Source of the DNA: Closterium sp. NIES-65
Taxonomy: Eukaryota; Streptophyta; Zygnematophyceae; Desmidiales; Closteriaceae
Assembly: GCA_948144175.1 (NCBI GenBank)
Contig: CANXME010002087.1
Span: 1,361,501-1,425,500 of the forward strand
Direction: 5' to 3'
DNA: 64,000 bases
Position numbers and translations under genes: made by a program. The first letter of the stretch is position 1, and every line of letters begins with the position of its first letter. The notes under the pieces were generated by a model. That model was given only the letters and a program-made list of their open reading frames with translations, had not been told where the DNA came from and did not search any database. Below are positions 31,307-41,767 of this stretch, piece after piece.

Positions 31307-31350
31307 TGGTTTCAGAGCAGGTTCCCTAGTGGGAACGCTTTCTAGGGCCC
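31307..31350 (+). promoter_or_regulatory. PBS, hairpin and GGGCCC box of M
   Basis: TGGTTTCAGAGCAGG (one mismatch to the initiator-Met PBS), the perfect hairpin GTTCCC-TAGT-GGGAAC at 31321-31336, and GGGCCC at 31345-31350. Confidence 0.85.
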
Positions 31351-32280
31351 GCCTCGAAATTTTCTCTCTTTTTTTCCTGCCCGGAGCGCGCTTCTCTCCT
31401 GTCCGAGTCGCGCCCCGCGTGCCCTCCCTACCATCGCGCCGCCCTTAGCGGCCCCTCTCACGGCCCCTTGAGCCGCCCTTACGGCCCCGTGCACCGCCCT
31501 TGCGGCCCCGCGCACCGCCCTTTACGGCCCCGCGCATCGCCCTTGCGGCCCCTCGCACCGCCCGTCGGCCCCTCGCGCCGCCCGTCGACCCCGCGCGCCG
31601 CCCTAGCGGCCCCTTGCGCCGCCCGTCGGCTCCGCGCGCCGCCCTTGCGGCCCTTCGAGCCGCCCGTCGGCCCACCGTGCGCCGCCCTTACGGCCCCTTG
31701 CGCCGCCCTAGTGGCCCCGATGCCTACTCCTGCGGCCCCGGCGCCGCCCTTCCCGGCCCCGGCGCTACCTCGGCTGGCCCCGTCGCCTACCCCTGTGGCC
31801 ACGGCGCCGCCCTTCCCGGCCCCGGCGCCGCCTCTGCTGGCCCCGTCGCCTACCCCTGCGGCCCCGGCGCAGCCCTTCCCAGCCCCGGCGCCGCCTCTGC
31901 TGGGCCCGCACCTACCTTGCGGCCCCGGCGCTGCCCTTTGCGGCCCCGCCGCCGCCTCAGCCGGCCCCACCATTGTCCCCACGCGGCCCCGCCGTCACCA
32001 CCAAGCCCCGGCGCCGCCGAGCTGCTGCCGAGCCGCCGCGCCACCTGAGCCGAATGAATCGCCCGAGCCGCCGGGTCGCCGAGCTGCCGAGCCGCCGTAC
32101 CGCCGAGCCGCCCGAGCGCCAGTGTCACTGCGTTGCCGAGCCGCCTGCATCGACGAGCCGCAGTTGCTGCCGAGCTGCTGTACCGCCCGAGCCGCCCGAG
32201 CCGCCCTGTCTGGTAAGAACAGCGCCTCTGTCACTGCACTTCCCTTACCCTATTGTTTGCGCTGCTAGTCTACTGCTCTC
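31351..32280 (+). repeat. C-rich leader of M
   Basis: Tandem units such as CCCCGCGCACCGCCCTTGCGG at about 31440-31720 and 54-bp-like units (CCGGCGCCGCCTCTGCTGG) at about 31730-31960, then GC-rich Arg/Pro-coding sequence to the ATG at 32281. No supported gene. Confidence 0.78.
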
Positions 32281-33400
32281 ATGGTTACTCCTAGTGCCCT
32301 CGCTTTTGACGCTGAGGGTCGGGCTATTGACTTTGACGTCTGGATAGATGACCTACAGCTTTTCCTACAGTGCGATAGGGCAGACGGTCTCTCCTTCTTT
32401 GACCTCACTTCTGGTGCCTCTCCTGCCCCTGCTGCTGATGCTGACGCCACTGTTCACTCACAGTGGGCCACACGCGATGCTGCTGCACGTCTTGCTGTGC
32501 GTCGCCACCTCCCTACCTCTGAGCGTGCGCACTTTAGCCAGTACAAGAGTGCTCAAACCTTGTACGACGCTGTAGTTGCACGCTACTCCTCCCCTGCCAC
32601 AGCTGCACTGAGCCGCCTCATGCTACCGTACCTCTTCCCTGACCTTGCTGCCTTTCCCACAGTCACTGACCTCATTACGCACCTACGCACTAGTGACACT
32701 CGCTACCGCGCTGCGCTTCCTGCTGAGTTCTGCACCAAGAACCCCCCTCATGTACATCACCCTCTACTACATAGCCGCCCACCTCCCTGACTCCCTCCGC
32801 GTAGTCAGGGACCACTTCCTCTCTTTTTGCCCCACCACTCTCATCGTTGACCTCCACGAGAAGGCCCTCCTAGCAGCACAGAAAAGCATAGTCGCTGTAG
32901 GAGCCTCTCGTGGTGACCCTCGCACCCCCGTCTTTGAGGGGTGTTCCCCCTCCCCCCTTTTGCCCTCTGTTGCCTCTGCTGCTGCGGCCGACCTCATTGG
33001 TTTTGAGTCGGTCAGCGCTGCGTCTGCCCCGAGCAAGAGACGCCGCACCGGCAAGAGCAAGGAGGGCAAGGGCGCTGGAGGGGCTGGCGGGGGTGGCGGA
33101 GGTGGCGGTGGAGGCACTGGAGGGGGTGGGGGTGGTGGTGGGAGTGGTGGCGGGGGTGGAGGTGTCGGTGGCAGCAGTGGAGGTGGAGGCGGCGGTGGCG
33201 GTGGGAGCGGAGGTGGCAAAGGTGGCGGCGGAGGAGGAGGCGGCGGCGGAGGAGGCGGAGCTGGTCGGGGTGGCGCTGCGCAGAGGGTCGGCTCAGGTGG
33301 TGGTCAGCGCCAGCAGCACCAGCAGCGCACTCGTGACATCCCTCCCCCCTCAGCAACTCCGTGAGTGGTACGCTGCACGCCAGCGGGGTGGGGGTACTGG
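32281..33400 (+). pseudogene. gag: M: Ty1/copia gag
   Basis: Starts MVTPSALAFDAEGRAIDFDV. The conserved QWATRDAAARLAVRRHLP and HFSQYKSAQTLYDAVVARYS are intact, followed by a frameshift at the C-run before MYITLYY. The second frame holds EGCSPSPLLPSVASAAAADL, the Lys-rich stretch and poly-Gly (about 33050-33280). A further shift at about 33345 leads to QQLREWYAARQRGGG. Confidence 0.9.
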
Positions 33401-34003
33401 TCTGTGCACCTACGTCCTGCGCACTGGCGACCGCGCGGGTGAGCAGTGCGGGGGTGCGCACTCCACCCAGCGCTGCTTTGGCCGCCTTACGGACGCTTGG
33501 CATCACCAGTTCCCTGAGGCCACTAAGACCCCTCGCTGGGGCGAGCTGTCTAGGGCGGGAGTAGCTATCTTTGACCTTGACTTTGATGCTATTCTTGCTG
33601 CCATGTATGCTGTGACTATAAGTGATGAGGTTGACTGTTACCGGTGTTTCCCGCCCGACCCGGGCATTGAGACTGCTGCTCTAGGTACTGGTGAGGCTGC
33701 TGCTCTTGGTGCTAGCGAGGCTACTGCTCTAGGTGCTAGTGCGTCTGCTTCCTCAGGTGCTGGTGAGTCTGTTCTCTCAGGTACTACGTCGGCTTCGGCC
33801 TCCCTCACCTTCACCCTTGACTCGGGGGCTTCTCGCTCCTTCTTTCGAGACCGCACCACACTCACGCCACTTGGTCGGCCAGTTGCAGTTTCTCTGGCAG
33901 ACCCCTCTGGGGGTCCGGTCCTTACTTCTCCACTATCCTCCCGTGTCCGGCGGCTCCCTCTGGCACCCTGTCTGGTCTTTACCTCCCCTCGTTCTCTACG
34001 AAC
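33361..34003 (+). pseudogene. pol: M: gag Cys/His tail and protease
   Basis: QQLREWYAARQRGGG, then CTYVLRTGDRAGEQC and GGAHSTQRC (C-x13-C-x3-H-x4-C), CFGRLTDAW, IFDLDFDAILAAMYAVTISD, a short Ala/Gly/Ser repeat, and the protease box TLDSGASRSFFRDRTTLTPL with intact catalytic Asp. A frameshift at about 33930 separates it from the integrase frame. Confidence 0.9.
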
Positions 34004-35230
34004 TTGGTGAGTGGTGCTGACCTACAGGATGGGGAAGTGCACCAGTTCATTCCTGCGAGCCAGCGGGTGACCCACTGCACGGACGGTCGGACGGGCCGAC
34101 ACTTGGCCACGTTTACACGTCTGCCGGGGTTGAGCCTGTACACACTGACCATTGAGTCTCCTCCAGTCATTGCGTCTGGTCGGGTAGCTGCGTCGGGTCA
34201 AGTGATTATTGCAGCGTCCAGGTCTGGTCCTGAGTCTGCCCCGTGCTCGTGTCGTCTCCTGTCTCACGAGACTCTCCTTTGGCACCACCGCCTTGGTCAC
34301 CCCTCCCTGCCTCATCTCCGAGGCATGGCGTCCCGTGTCCTTGTCTCAGGTCTTCCCCGGTCCCTCCCTCCCCTTCCCGCGTCCCCTGCGTCGAGGGGCG
34401 GCAGCGTGCTGCCCCTCACTCCTCCCATTTTCCTCCGACAAAGGCCCCGCTGCAGACGCTTCACATGGACGTGTGGGGCCCAGCCCGCGTCCGTGGAGAG
34501 GGTCACGAGCGCGACTTCCTGCTGGTGGTTGACGACTACTCGTGTTACACCACAGTCTTCCCCTTGCGCAGCAAGGGTGATGTCACTGAGGTGTTGATCG
34601 ACTGGATCCGCGCAGCTCGTCTCCAGCTCAGGCAGAGCTTCTGCTCGGACTTTACTATTATGCGTCTGCACTCTGACAGAGGCGGGGAGTTCTCATCTGG
34701 CCTTCTGCGAGCCTACTGTCGTGCAAAAGGCATCCGCCAGACCTTCACGCTTCTGGAATCTCCACAGCAAAATGGGATTGCTGAGCGCCGCATTGGGATG
34801 GTCATGGACGTCGCTTGTACGTCCATGATGCATGCGGCTGCCCCCCATTTTCTGTGGCCGTTTGTGGTTCGGTACGCGGCGCATCAGATCAACCTTCAGC
34901 CCATGGTCTCCATGCCGGAGACCTCCCCAGCCTTGCTGTGGACGAGGAAGGTTGGCGATGCGGCTGCGTTCTGTGTCTGGGGATCTCGGGGGTTTGTCCG
35001 CGACTTGTCTGCGGACAAGCTGTCCCCTCGTGCTGCTCCTTGCGTCTTCTTGGGTTTCCCCCCTGACGCGCTAGGGTGGCAGTTCTACCACCCCACCTCT
35101 CGCCGTGTTCTGCCCTCCCACGACGTCACGTTTGACGAGTCGGTCCCCTACTACCGCCTCTTCCCCTACCGCACTTCGTCCCTTCCCCCGCCACCGCTCT
35201 TCCTTGTGCCAGGTTCCCCCCCGGTAGACC
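34004..35230 (+). pseudogene. pol: M: pre-integrase and integrase
   Basis: The first frame covers VSGADLQDGEVHQF and the zinc-binding HHRLGHPSLP. After a small deletion/frameshift at about 34375 the core is open: VVDDYSCYTTVFPLR, MRLHSDRGGEF and QQNGIAERR supply Asp, Asp and Glu. Then WGSRGFVRDLSADKLSPR, VFLGFPPDALGW and DVTFDESVPYYRLFPYRT. It continues in frame into the linker. Confidence 0.9.
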
Positions 35231-36546
35231 CCCTCCCCCCTCAGGGTTCTGCCCCTTCACGTGTGTCCCAGGTAGACGCAGTCGAGCCTGTCGAGGTTGC
35301 TGGTGACTCAGGTGCTGCTGAGGGTGCTGAGCCTGGGGGTGCTGACTCAGTGGGTGCTGAGCGTGTGGGTACTGCGCCTGGGGGTGCTACGACTGGGGGT
35401 GCTAAGCCTGGGGGTGCTGTGTCTGGGGGTGCTGAGCCTGGGGGTGCTACGACTAGGGGTGCTGAGCCTGGGGGTTCTACGCCTTGGGGTGCGGAGCCTA
35501 AGGGAGCTGGGCCTACTCGTGTCGCGTCTGGCGGTACTGTGCCTTGAGGATCTCCGGGTGCTTCATCTCGGCGGGAGCCACTCTCTCCACAGGAGCTGCG
35601 CGAGTGGTTTGCCCGGCGCTGGAGGCGTGCTGATGGAGCTGGAGGTTCTTCGGCTACTGAGGGTGCTGGTGTCGCGGGTCCCGGAGGTGCTCGTAATGGG
35701 AGTACTGGAGCTGCTGGGCCTGCGGGTACGTCTTGAGCTGGAGCTGCTGAGGGTGTTGGCGCTGAGGCTAGTGCTTTCGGTCCTGGAGGCGGTCCTGCTG
35801 GGGTTGCTACTGGTTCTGCTGGAGGTCCTGGTGATACAAGAGCTGCAGGGGGTATTGGAGCTGGAGGTGCTGCTGGCGCTGGTGCTACCACTCGGGGTAC
35901 TGGTGCTGTCCCTGCTGTGTCTGGAGTCGCCGCGCGGCCTCGACCGTACTTCGTTCCGCTCCGTCAGCAGGTTCTTGGTCTTCCGCCTTCTCCTGGTCCT
36001 CCTCCTCCCTTAGAGTGTCCACAGCCTGTCCCGTCACAGTTACAGTTACAGCCGGCCTCCACTCTGCCTGCTCCTTCTCCCTACACTGGTCCTACTGGCG
36101 GTCTTGCTCAGCGTCGTGAGCCTGCGTCTCGCCCTTCGTTGCCTATCCGTCCTGCTTGCACTAGTGGTCGTGGTTCGCGTCAGCATCCTCCTCTTGTCCC
36201 TGGCACGCACCGGATGTCTCTGCGTCCGTCCACTGCTCCTGTGCGTGCCCCTTTGCCTTCTCCTCCTGAGCCCTCTCTTCCTGCTCTTGCCGACCCGGAG
36301 TCGGACTTGCTTTGTGCTGCCAGTCCTACTGTCACGCGTCTTCTTGCTACTGTCGTTACTGACCCTTCCTTTGAGTCCACTGCTACGTCTGCCCTAGTTG
36401 CTGAGCTCGTCGACTTTGCTGCTCGCTGTCGTCTCGACTACGTTGCTAGTCTTGTCGCTGAGTCTGAGTCTGTCTGTCCTCCGTCCCTCGGGGGTGAGTG
36501 TGCCCTTGGCACGGACGTCCTTGAGGACAGGCAGGAGGAGTTCTAG
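35231..36546 (+). pseudogene. pol: M: integrase-RT linker
   Basis: VDPLPPQGSAPSRVSQVDAV, then about 14 GGAEP-like pentapeptides (about 35320-35500), TGA at 35545, REPLSPQELREWFARRW, a Gly/Ala region with TGA at 35734, RPRPYFVPLRQQVLGLPPSP, SPYTGPTGGLAQRREPASRP, GTHRMSLRPSTAP, ADPESDLLCAASPTVTRLLA, and CALGTDVLEDRQEEF followed by TAG (36544-36546) where N has Gln. Confidence 0.85.
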
Positions 36547-38199
36547 TGTTTGGCTGCTGCTTCACCTCGTCTCGTGTCCATACTTCTTACCCCTGAGGGA
36601 GACCTGGATACACATGACATCCCGACTCCACGCTCTTACGCGGAGGCGATAGAGGGTCCCTACTCCTATCAGTGGCAGGCAGCTATGGACAAAGATATGG
36701 CTTCTAGGAAGTCCATAGGCACCTACGTTGACGAGGTTCCCCCGCCTGGGGCGAACATCGTCAGTGGCATGTGGATTTTCAGGGTGAAGCGGCCGCCGGG
36801 TTCTCCGCCTGTCTTCAAGGCGCGTTACGTGGCTCGTGGCTTCAGTCAGCGGCAGGGAGTTGACTACTTTCAGACCTTCTCTCCCACCCCGAAGATGACC
36901 ACTCTTCGGGTGCTACTGCACGTTGCTGCTCACCGTGACTACGAGCTGCACTCCTTCGACTTCAGCACAGCTTTCTTGCAGGGCAACCTGCACGAGGAGA
37001 TCTGGCTGCGTCGCCCACCTGGCTTCACTGGGTCTTTCCCTCGTGGTACCCAGTAGAGCCTCCGGCATCCAGTTTTTGGTCTCCGCCAGGCGCCCCGTGA
37101 GTGGCACGACACACTGAGGACTACACTTGCGGCTCTTGGGATTGCTCCTTCTATTGCCGACCCGTCGCTGTTTCTGCGCACCGACACCTCTCTGCCGCCT
37201 TTCTACATCCTCGTGTACGTCGACGGCTTGGTCTTTGCCACTGCTGACAGTGTTGGACTCGCCTACGTGAAATCGGAGCTGCAGAAGAGACACAAGTGCA
37301 CCGACCTGCGTGAACCGTGCAGCTACCTTGGCTTGCAGATCACCCGGGACAGAGCACGCCGCACCATTACCCTAACTCAGTCACACATGGTGCAGCAGGT
37401 CCTTCAGTGCTTCGGCTTCACGTACTCCTTGCCTCAGGCCACTCCTCTGCCTTATCACCACTCGCTCTCAGCTCTGCCTTCGGATGAGTCCATAGAGTCG
37501 AGTGGCCCGTACCCAGAGCTTGTTGGCTGCCTCATGTACCTGATGACCTGCACACGACCTGACCTTGCATACCCTCTTAGCATCTTGGCACGCTATGTTG
37601 CTCCTGGTAGACACCGACCAGAGCACATGGCTGTAGCAAAGAGGGTGTTGCGCTACTAGTGCAGTACGTCGGGCATGGGGCTTGTGCTTGGAGGGCGGAG
37701 TCCAGTGGTCCTCACTGGGCACGCGGACGCTTCTTGGGCTGACGACCAGGCTATGCAGCGGTCATCACAGGGTTACACCTTCAGCCTTGGCTCCGGCTCT
37801 GTTTCGTGGCGGGCTACCCGCTCGTCTTCTGTTCTCGGCTCCAGTTGTGAGGCTGAGATCTACGCAGGAGCCATGGCTGCACAGGAGCTTCGCTGGCTCA
37901 CCTACCTGCTGACTGACCTCGGAGATCCGCCTCGTTCTCCTCCAGTACTGTACGTAGACAACAAGGCCATGCTGGCCTTGTGTCGAGAGTAGAGACTGGA
38001 GCACAGAACAAAGCACATTGCTCTCCGCTACTTCCTTGCTCGTGAGCTACAGCAGCGTGGTCAGTTGCGGCTTGCGTGCGTGGCCTCTGAGGCCAACACT
38101 GCTGATATCTTCACCAAGGCACTTGCGCCTTGTGATCATCGGCGCTTCTGTACTCAGCTGCGTCTTGGGCCTGCCTTGCCTCACTTGCTCATCTCTTGA
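36547..38199 (+). pseudogene. pol: M: reverse transcriptase and RNase H
   Basis: RT is open from PRSYAEAIEGPYSYQWQAAM through KARYVARGFSQRQGVDYFQT, DFSTAFLQGNLHEEIW to TAG 37054 (Trp expected). It continues LREAPREWHDTL-like to the catalytic box, which reads YVDG instead of YVDD (LVYVDGLVFA), so the enzyme would be inactive. RNase H: HADASWADDQ, SSCEAEIYAGAM, YVDNKAMLALC, EANTADIFTKAL, with TAG at 37657 and 37990. Natural stop TGA 38197-38199. Confidence 0.93.
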
Positions 38200-38437
38200 C
38201 CTTGCTTGTACTGTTACATATATATATGTATATATATAAATATATATACTCCTGCTCTTGCTTGTCTAGCCTTATATATATATATATATGTACTCCTGCA
38301 TGTGAACTGGCCTTGTAGCCTTGAACGTGTGCTCGGAATGTGTGGTGACTTTGTGATCCACCCTAAGCTTGCTTTGCTTTACTTTGCTTGACTGGTCTTG
38401 TGACCCCTTGTTCTCCCCTACTTTGCCTATGGGGGTG
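38200..38437 (+). other. 3' segment and PPT of M
   Basis: Non-coding: a TA-rich microsatellite (about 38215-38290), the shared box with core GTGATCCACCCTAAG (38353-38367), and the polypurine tract TATGGGGGTG before the LTR. Confidence 0.75.
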
Positions 38438-38565
38438 TGTCAGAACATTATAGCTTATGCATTTGTGTAGGCTCTAGTGGGGTAGCCCATAAGGGGTACA
38501 ACCCAATTAGGGTTAGTACTTGTACCCAACTGTTTCATTGTTCAATCATTCCTCGTTTCTTCTCA
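38438..38565 (+). repeat. 3' LTR of M (128 bp)
   Basis: Partner of 31179-31306, followed by ATCGA at 38566-38570. Confidence 0.94.
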
Positions 38566-38570
38566 ATCGA

Positions 38571-38958
38571 CTATGTTCACCCTGGGATGGGGGACTACGT
38601 CGATGTAGGTGCCTGCATCCATGGCTGTCAACCACTAAGAAGAGTACTCACCCGTAAGTGCCTCTGTGTAACAGTGCGGGGTTGGGATGTCTAGTGCATC
38701 TGGGTCTCCCTTAGGGCAAATCAACATGAAAGCAAGATGAGGTACAACAGCCGCAAGGCACTCGAGCTCAAACTACCTATCCTAGGACAGAAGAGCAACA
38801 CACTATGGAACAAAGGAAGGGCGAAGTACCATAGTGTGTGTGCCGGGGACTGGTGGAGGACGAAAACGATGAGCACGTCGAACAATGGAAACTGGCGAGG
38901 CAGGACGAGATGCAGGCTCACAACGCTCTGTGAGGGAGTCCGTCGACTTAGTGGAAGG
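38571..38958 (-). pseudogene. pol: P: RT N-terminus and linker end
   Basis: Continuation of P to the right of M on the minus strand. It carries decayed matches to ANIVxGMWIF, VDEVP, the TPRSYAEAI region and the upstream CALGTDVLED and ADPESD linker motifs, with stops and shifts. It ends at GAAGG where Q inserted. Confidence 0.7.
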
Positions 38959-39087
38959 TGTCAAAATGAGAGAAAAATGGTTGGACTAGCAAGATTGGGA
39001 GTACAAGTAGGAAACCCTAGAATATTGTACCCCCTAAGGCTAAACCCACTGTAGCCTACAGAACAGCAACATATATAATGTTCGACA
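38959..39087 (-). repeat. 3' LTR of Q (129 bp)
   Basis: TGTCAAAATGAGAG to ATGTTCGACA; partner at 51854-51982. Confidence 0.93.
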
Positions 39088-39343
39088 CACCCCCATAGGC
39101 TAAGTGGGGGAGAGCAAGGGGTCACAAGACCAGTCAAGAAAGACAAAGCAAGCTCAGGGTGGATCACAAAGTCACCACACACACTGAGCACGAGCAAAGG
39201 GCCATAAGGCCAGTTCCCATGCGGAGGCATATATGCAGCACAAACAACACAGTGATCTCGATCTAGCAAAGCAAGCATGCAGAGATATATATATATATAT
39301 ATATATGTATATATCGAGATATCACAATACAGGCAAAGCCTAC
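39088..39343 (-). other. 3' segment and PPT of Q
   Basis: Minus strand: polypurine tract CTATGGGGGTG next to the LTR, the shared box (CTCAGGGTGGATCAC on the plus strand at about 39152-39166), and a TA microsatellite at about 39283-39316. Confidence 0.72.
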
Positions 39344-40858
39344 AGCACGTGAGGAAAAGTGGGCACAAGCCCTGGCAAAGAGCAGAAACGCTGATGATCA
39401 CCAAACTGAAGTGCCTTGGTGAATATATCAGCAATGTTGGCCTAAGTGGCCACGTAACGCAGACGAAGGTGATCACGCCGCTGCAACTCTCGAGCCAGCA
39501 AGTAATGTAGAGCGATGTGCTTCGTTCTGTGCTCCAGTCTGTGCTCCTCACACAAGGCAATGGCAGCCTTGTTGTCGACGTACACCACAGGAGGAGAACG
39601 AGGCAGCTCTCCCAGGTCGGTCAGCAAGTAGGTGAGCCAGCGTAACTCCTGTGCAGCCATGGCTGTGGCGTAGATCTCAGCCTCACAACTGGAGCTGAGA
39701 ACAGAAGATGAGCATGTAGAACGCCAAGAAACTGAACCAGAGCAAAGGCTGATGGTGTAACCGTGTGACGACTGCTGCGTAGCCTGGTCGTCAACCCAAG
39801 AAGTGTCTGAGTGCCCAGCGAGAACAACTGAGCTCCTCCCTCCAAGCACGAGCCCCATGCCCGATGTACTGCACAAGTAGCGCAATACCCTCTTTGCAGC
39901 ATCCCAGTGCACCTTTCGGTGCCTACCAGGAACCACGTAGCGAGCCAGAAGGCCAAGAGGGTACGCTAGGTCAGGACGAGTGCAAGTCATCAGGAACATG
40001 AGGCAGCCAACTAGCTCTGGGTAAGGACCACTCGGCTCTACGGACTCATCCGAAGGCAGACCTGAGAGCTAGTGACATGTAGCCAGAGGAGTCGCCTATG
40101 CCGAGGACCAGGTGAAGCCGAAGCGCTAAAGGACCTGCAACACCATGTGTGACTGAGTCAGTGTGATGGTGCGGCGTGCTCTGTCCCGGGTGATCTGCAA
40201 GCCAAGGTAGCTGCGCAGTTCACCGAGGTCTGTGCACGTGTGTCTCTTCTGCAGCTCCGACCTCCCTTGGGCAAGAGCCTCAGTGTCAGCAGTGGCAAAG
40301 ACCAAGTCGTCAACGTACACGAGGATGTAGAATGGCGGTAGCGAAGTGTCAGTGCGCAGAATCAGTGACGGGTCAGCAGTAGAAGGCGCGAACCCAAGAG
40401 CCGCAAGTGTTGTCCTCAATGTGTCGTGCCACTCATGTGGTGCCTGGCGGAGACCGTAGACTGGCCGCCGGAGGCGCCACTAAGTACCAGGAGGAAACGA
40501 TGTAGTGAAGCCAGGAGGGCGGCGCAGCTAGATCTCCTTGTGCAGGCTGCCCTGCAAGAAAGCTGTACTGAAGTCAAGAGAGTGAAGCTCGTAGTCACGC
40601 TGAGCGGCAACGTGCAGTAGTACCCGAAGAGTGGTCATCTTCGGGGTGGGGGAGAAGGTCTGGAAGAAGTCTACTCCCTCTCGCTAACTGAAGCCTCGAG
40701 CAACGTAACGAGCCTTCAAGACAGGCGGAGAACCTGTCGGCCGCTTCACCCTGAAAATCCACGTGTCACTGACGATGTTCGCCCCAGGAGGGGGAACCTC
40801 GTCGACATAAGTGTCCGTGGACTTCCAGGATGCCATCTCTACGTCCATGGCTGACTGC
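39344..40858 (-). pseudogene. pol: Q: reverse transcriptase and RNase H
   Basis: From the right: AMDVEMASWKSTDTYVDEVP, PGANIVSDTWIFRVKRP, KARYVARGF, a double stop, GVDFFQTFSPTPKMTTLRVL, DFSTAFLQGSLHKEI, TAG, LRRPPGF, intact YVDD (LVYVDDLVFATADTEA), THMVLQVL, TAG, then RNase H from ELVGCLMFLMTCTRPDLAYP with HSDTSWVDDQ, SSCEAEIYATAMAAQ and YVDNKAAIALC. RNase H is open for 185 codons, then a TAG precedes ANIADIFTKAL. Confidence 0.9.
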
Positions 40859-41630
40859 CACTGAGAGGAGTAGTACTACTCCAGTACCCCAAGTAGCGCC
40901 AGCTCCAGCCGCACCGTCGGCTCCAGGACCTGCAGGACCAACCCCAGGGTCGGCAGCTACACCAACTCCTATAGGCCCGGGGTCCTCAGCTCCACCGGCA
41001 GCACCAGCAGCTCCAGCACCTGCAGCTCCAACTCTAGCACCAGCAGCACCTCTAGTAGCACCAGCTCCAGCAGAACCTCCAGTCCCAACAGCTCCAGTAC
41101 CGCCTGTACAAGCACCTCCAGGACCAGAGGCTCCACTACCTCCAGTAGCACCAGGGCCTCTAGCGGGCGGCACCTCAGTGCGAGGAGCGCCGCTCCGGAG
41201 GCTGTAGCGCCGAGCGTACCACTCACGCAGTCGCTGTGGGGAGGGAGGCGATGGCTGCGACCCAGCACCCGCAGCACCACTAGCTCCAACTCCGGCACAA
41301 CCCCTAGCTCCAGCAGCCCCACGCCGGAGGCTGTAACACTGAGATTACCACTCACGCAGCTGCTGTGAAGAGGGAGCGTCACCCAGTGCAAGACAGCCAG
41401 TCTCACCTCCCCCAAGCTCAGCACTCCCAAGCTCAGCACCCCCAGGCTCAGCACCCTCCGTCTCAACACCCCCAGGCTCAGCACCCTCAGTCTCAGCACC
41501 CCCAGGCTCAGCACCCCCAGTCTCAATACCCCTCGCATGACCAGAGTCGACAGCTACCTCGACAGCCTCGACTAGGTCTACCTGGGAAACACCTGAGGGA
41601 GCAGGACCCAGGGGAGGGAGGGGGTCTACC
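40859..41630 (-). pseudogene. pol: Q: integrase-RT linker
   Basis: Begins at the N insertion with VDPLPPLGPAPSGVSQVDLV and GGAEPGGAETEGAEP-type repeats. It has two consecutive LREW boxes, each followed by a similar stretch (QLREW, stop, SQCYSLRRGA; then RLREWYARRYSLRSGA), so a local duplication happened. Gly/Ala-rich to TWGTGV, where it joins RT. Confidence 0.8.
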
Positions 41631-41635
41631 AAAGC

Positions 41636-41767
41636 TGTGAAAATGAGAACGAGAATGAAATGACTATAAATGAAGTGAGTACATATAGGAAACCCTAATT
41701 GGGTTGTACCCCCTATGGGATACCCCACTATAGCCTACACAAATAAGTAAGCTATAATGTTCTGACA
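41636..41767 (-). repeat. 3' LTR of N (132 bp)
   Basis: TGTGAAAATGAGAACG to TTCTGACA; partner at 48189-48320. Confidence 0.94.

Larger units (their letters stand above)
31179..38565 (+). mobile_element. M: full-length Ty1/copia element, 7387 bp
   Basis: Two 128-bp LTRs and the duplication ATCGA (31174-31178, 38566-38570). It is uninterrupted and carries every domain of the family: PBS, leader, gag, protease, integrase, linker, RT, RNase H, 3' segment, PPT. It is the best reference copy for the layout. Frameshifts, about six stops and the YVDG box show it is dead. LTRs differ at 7 of 128 positions. Confidence 0.95.

Noticed and set aside
38215..38290. TA-rich tract as a promoter or origin
   Set aside because: A microsatellite in the 3' non-coding segment of M; a similar TA tract in Q lies at the same place.
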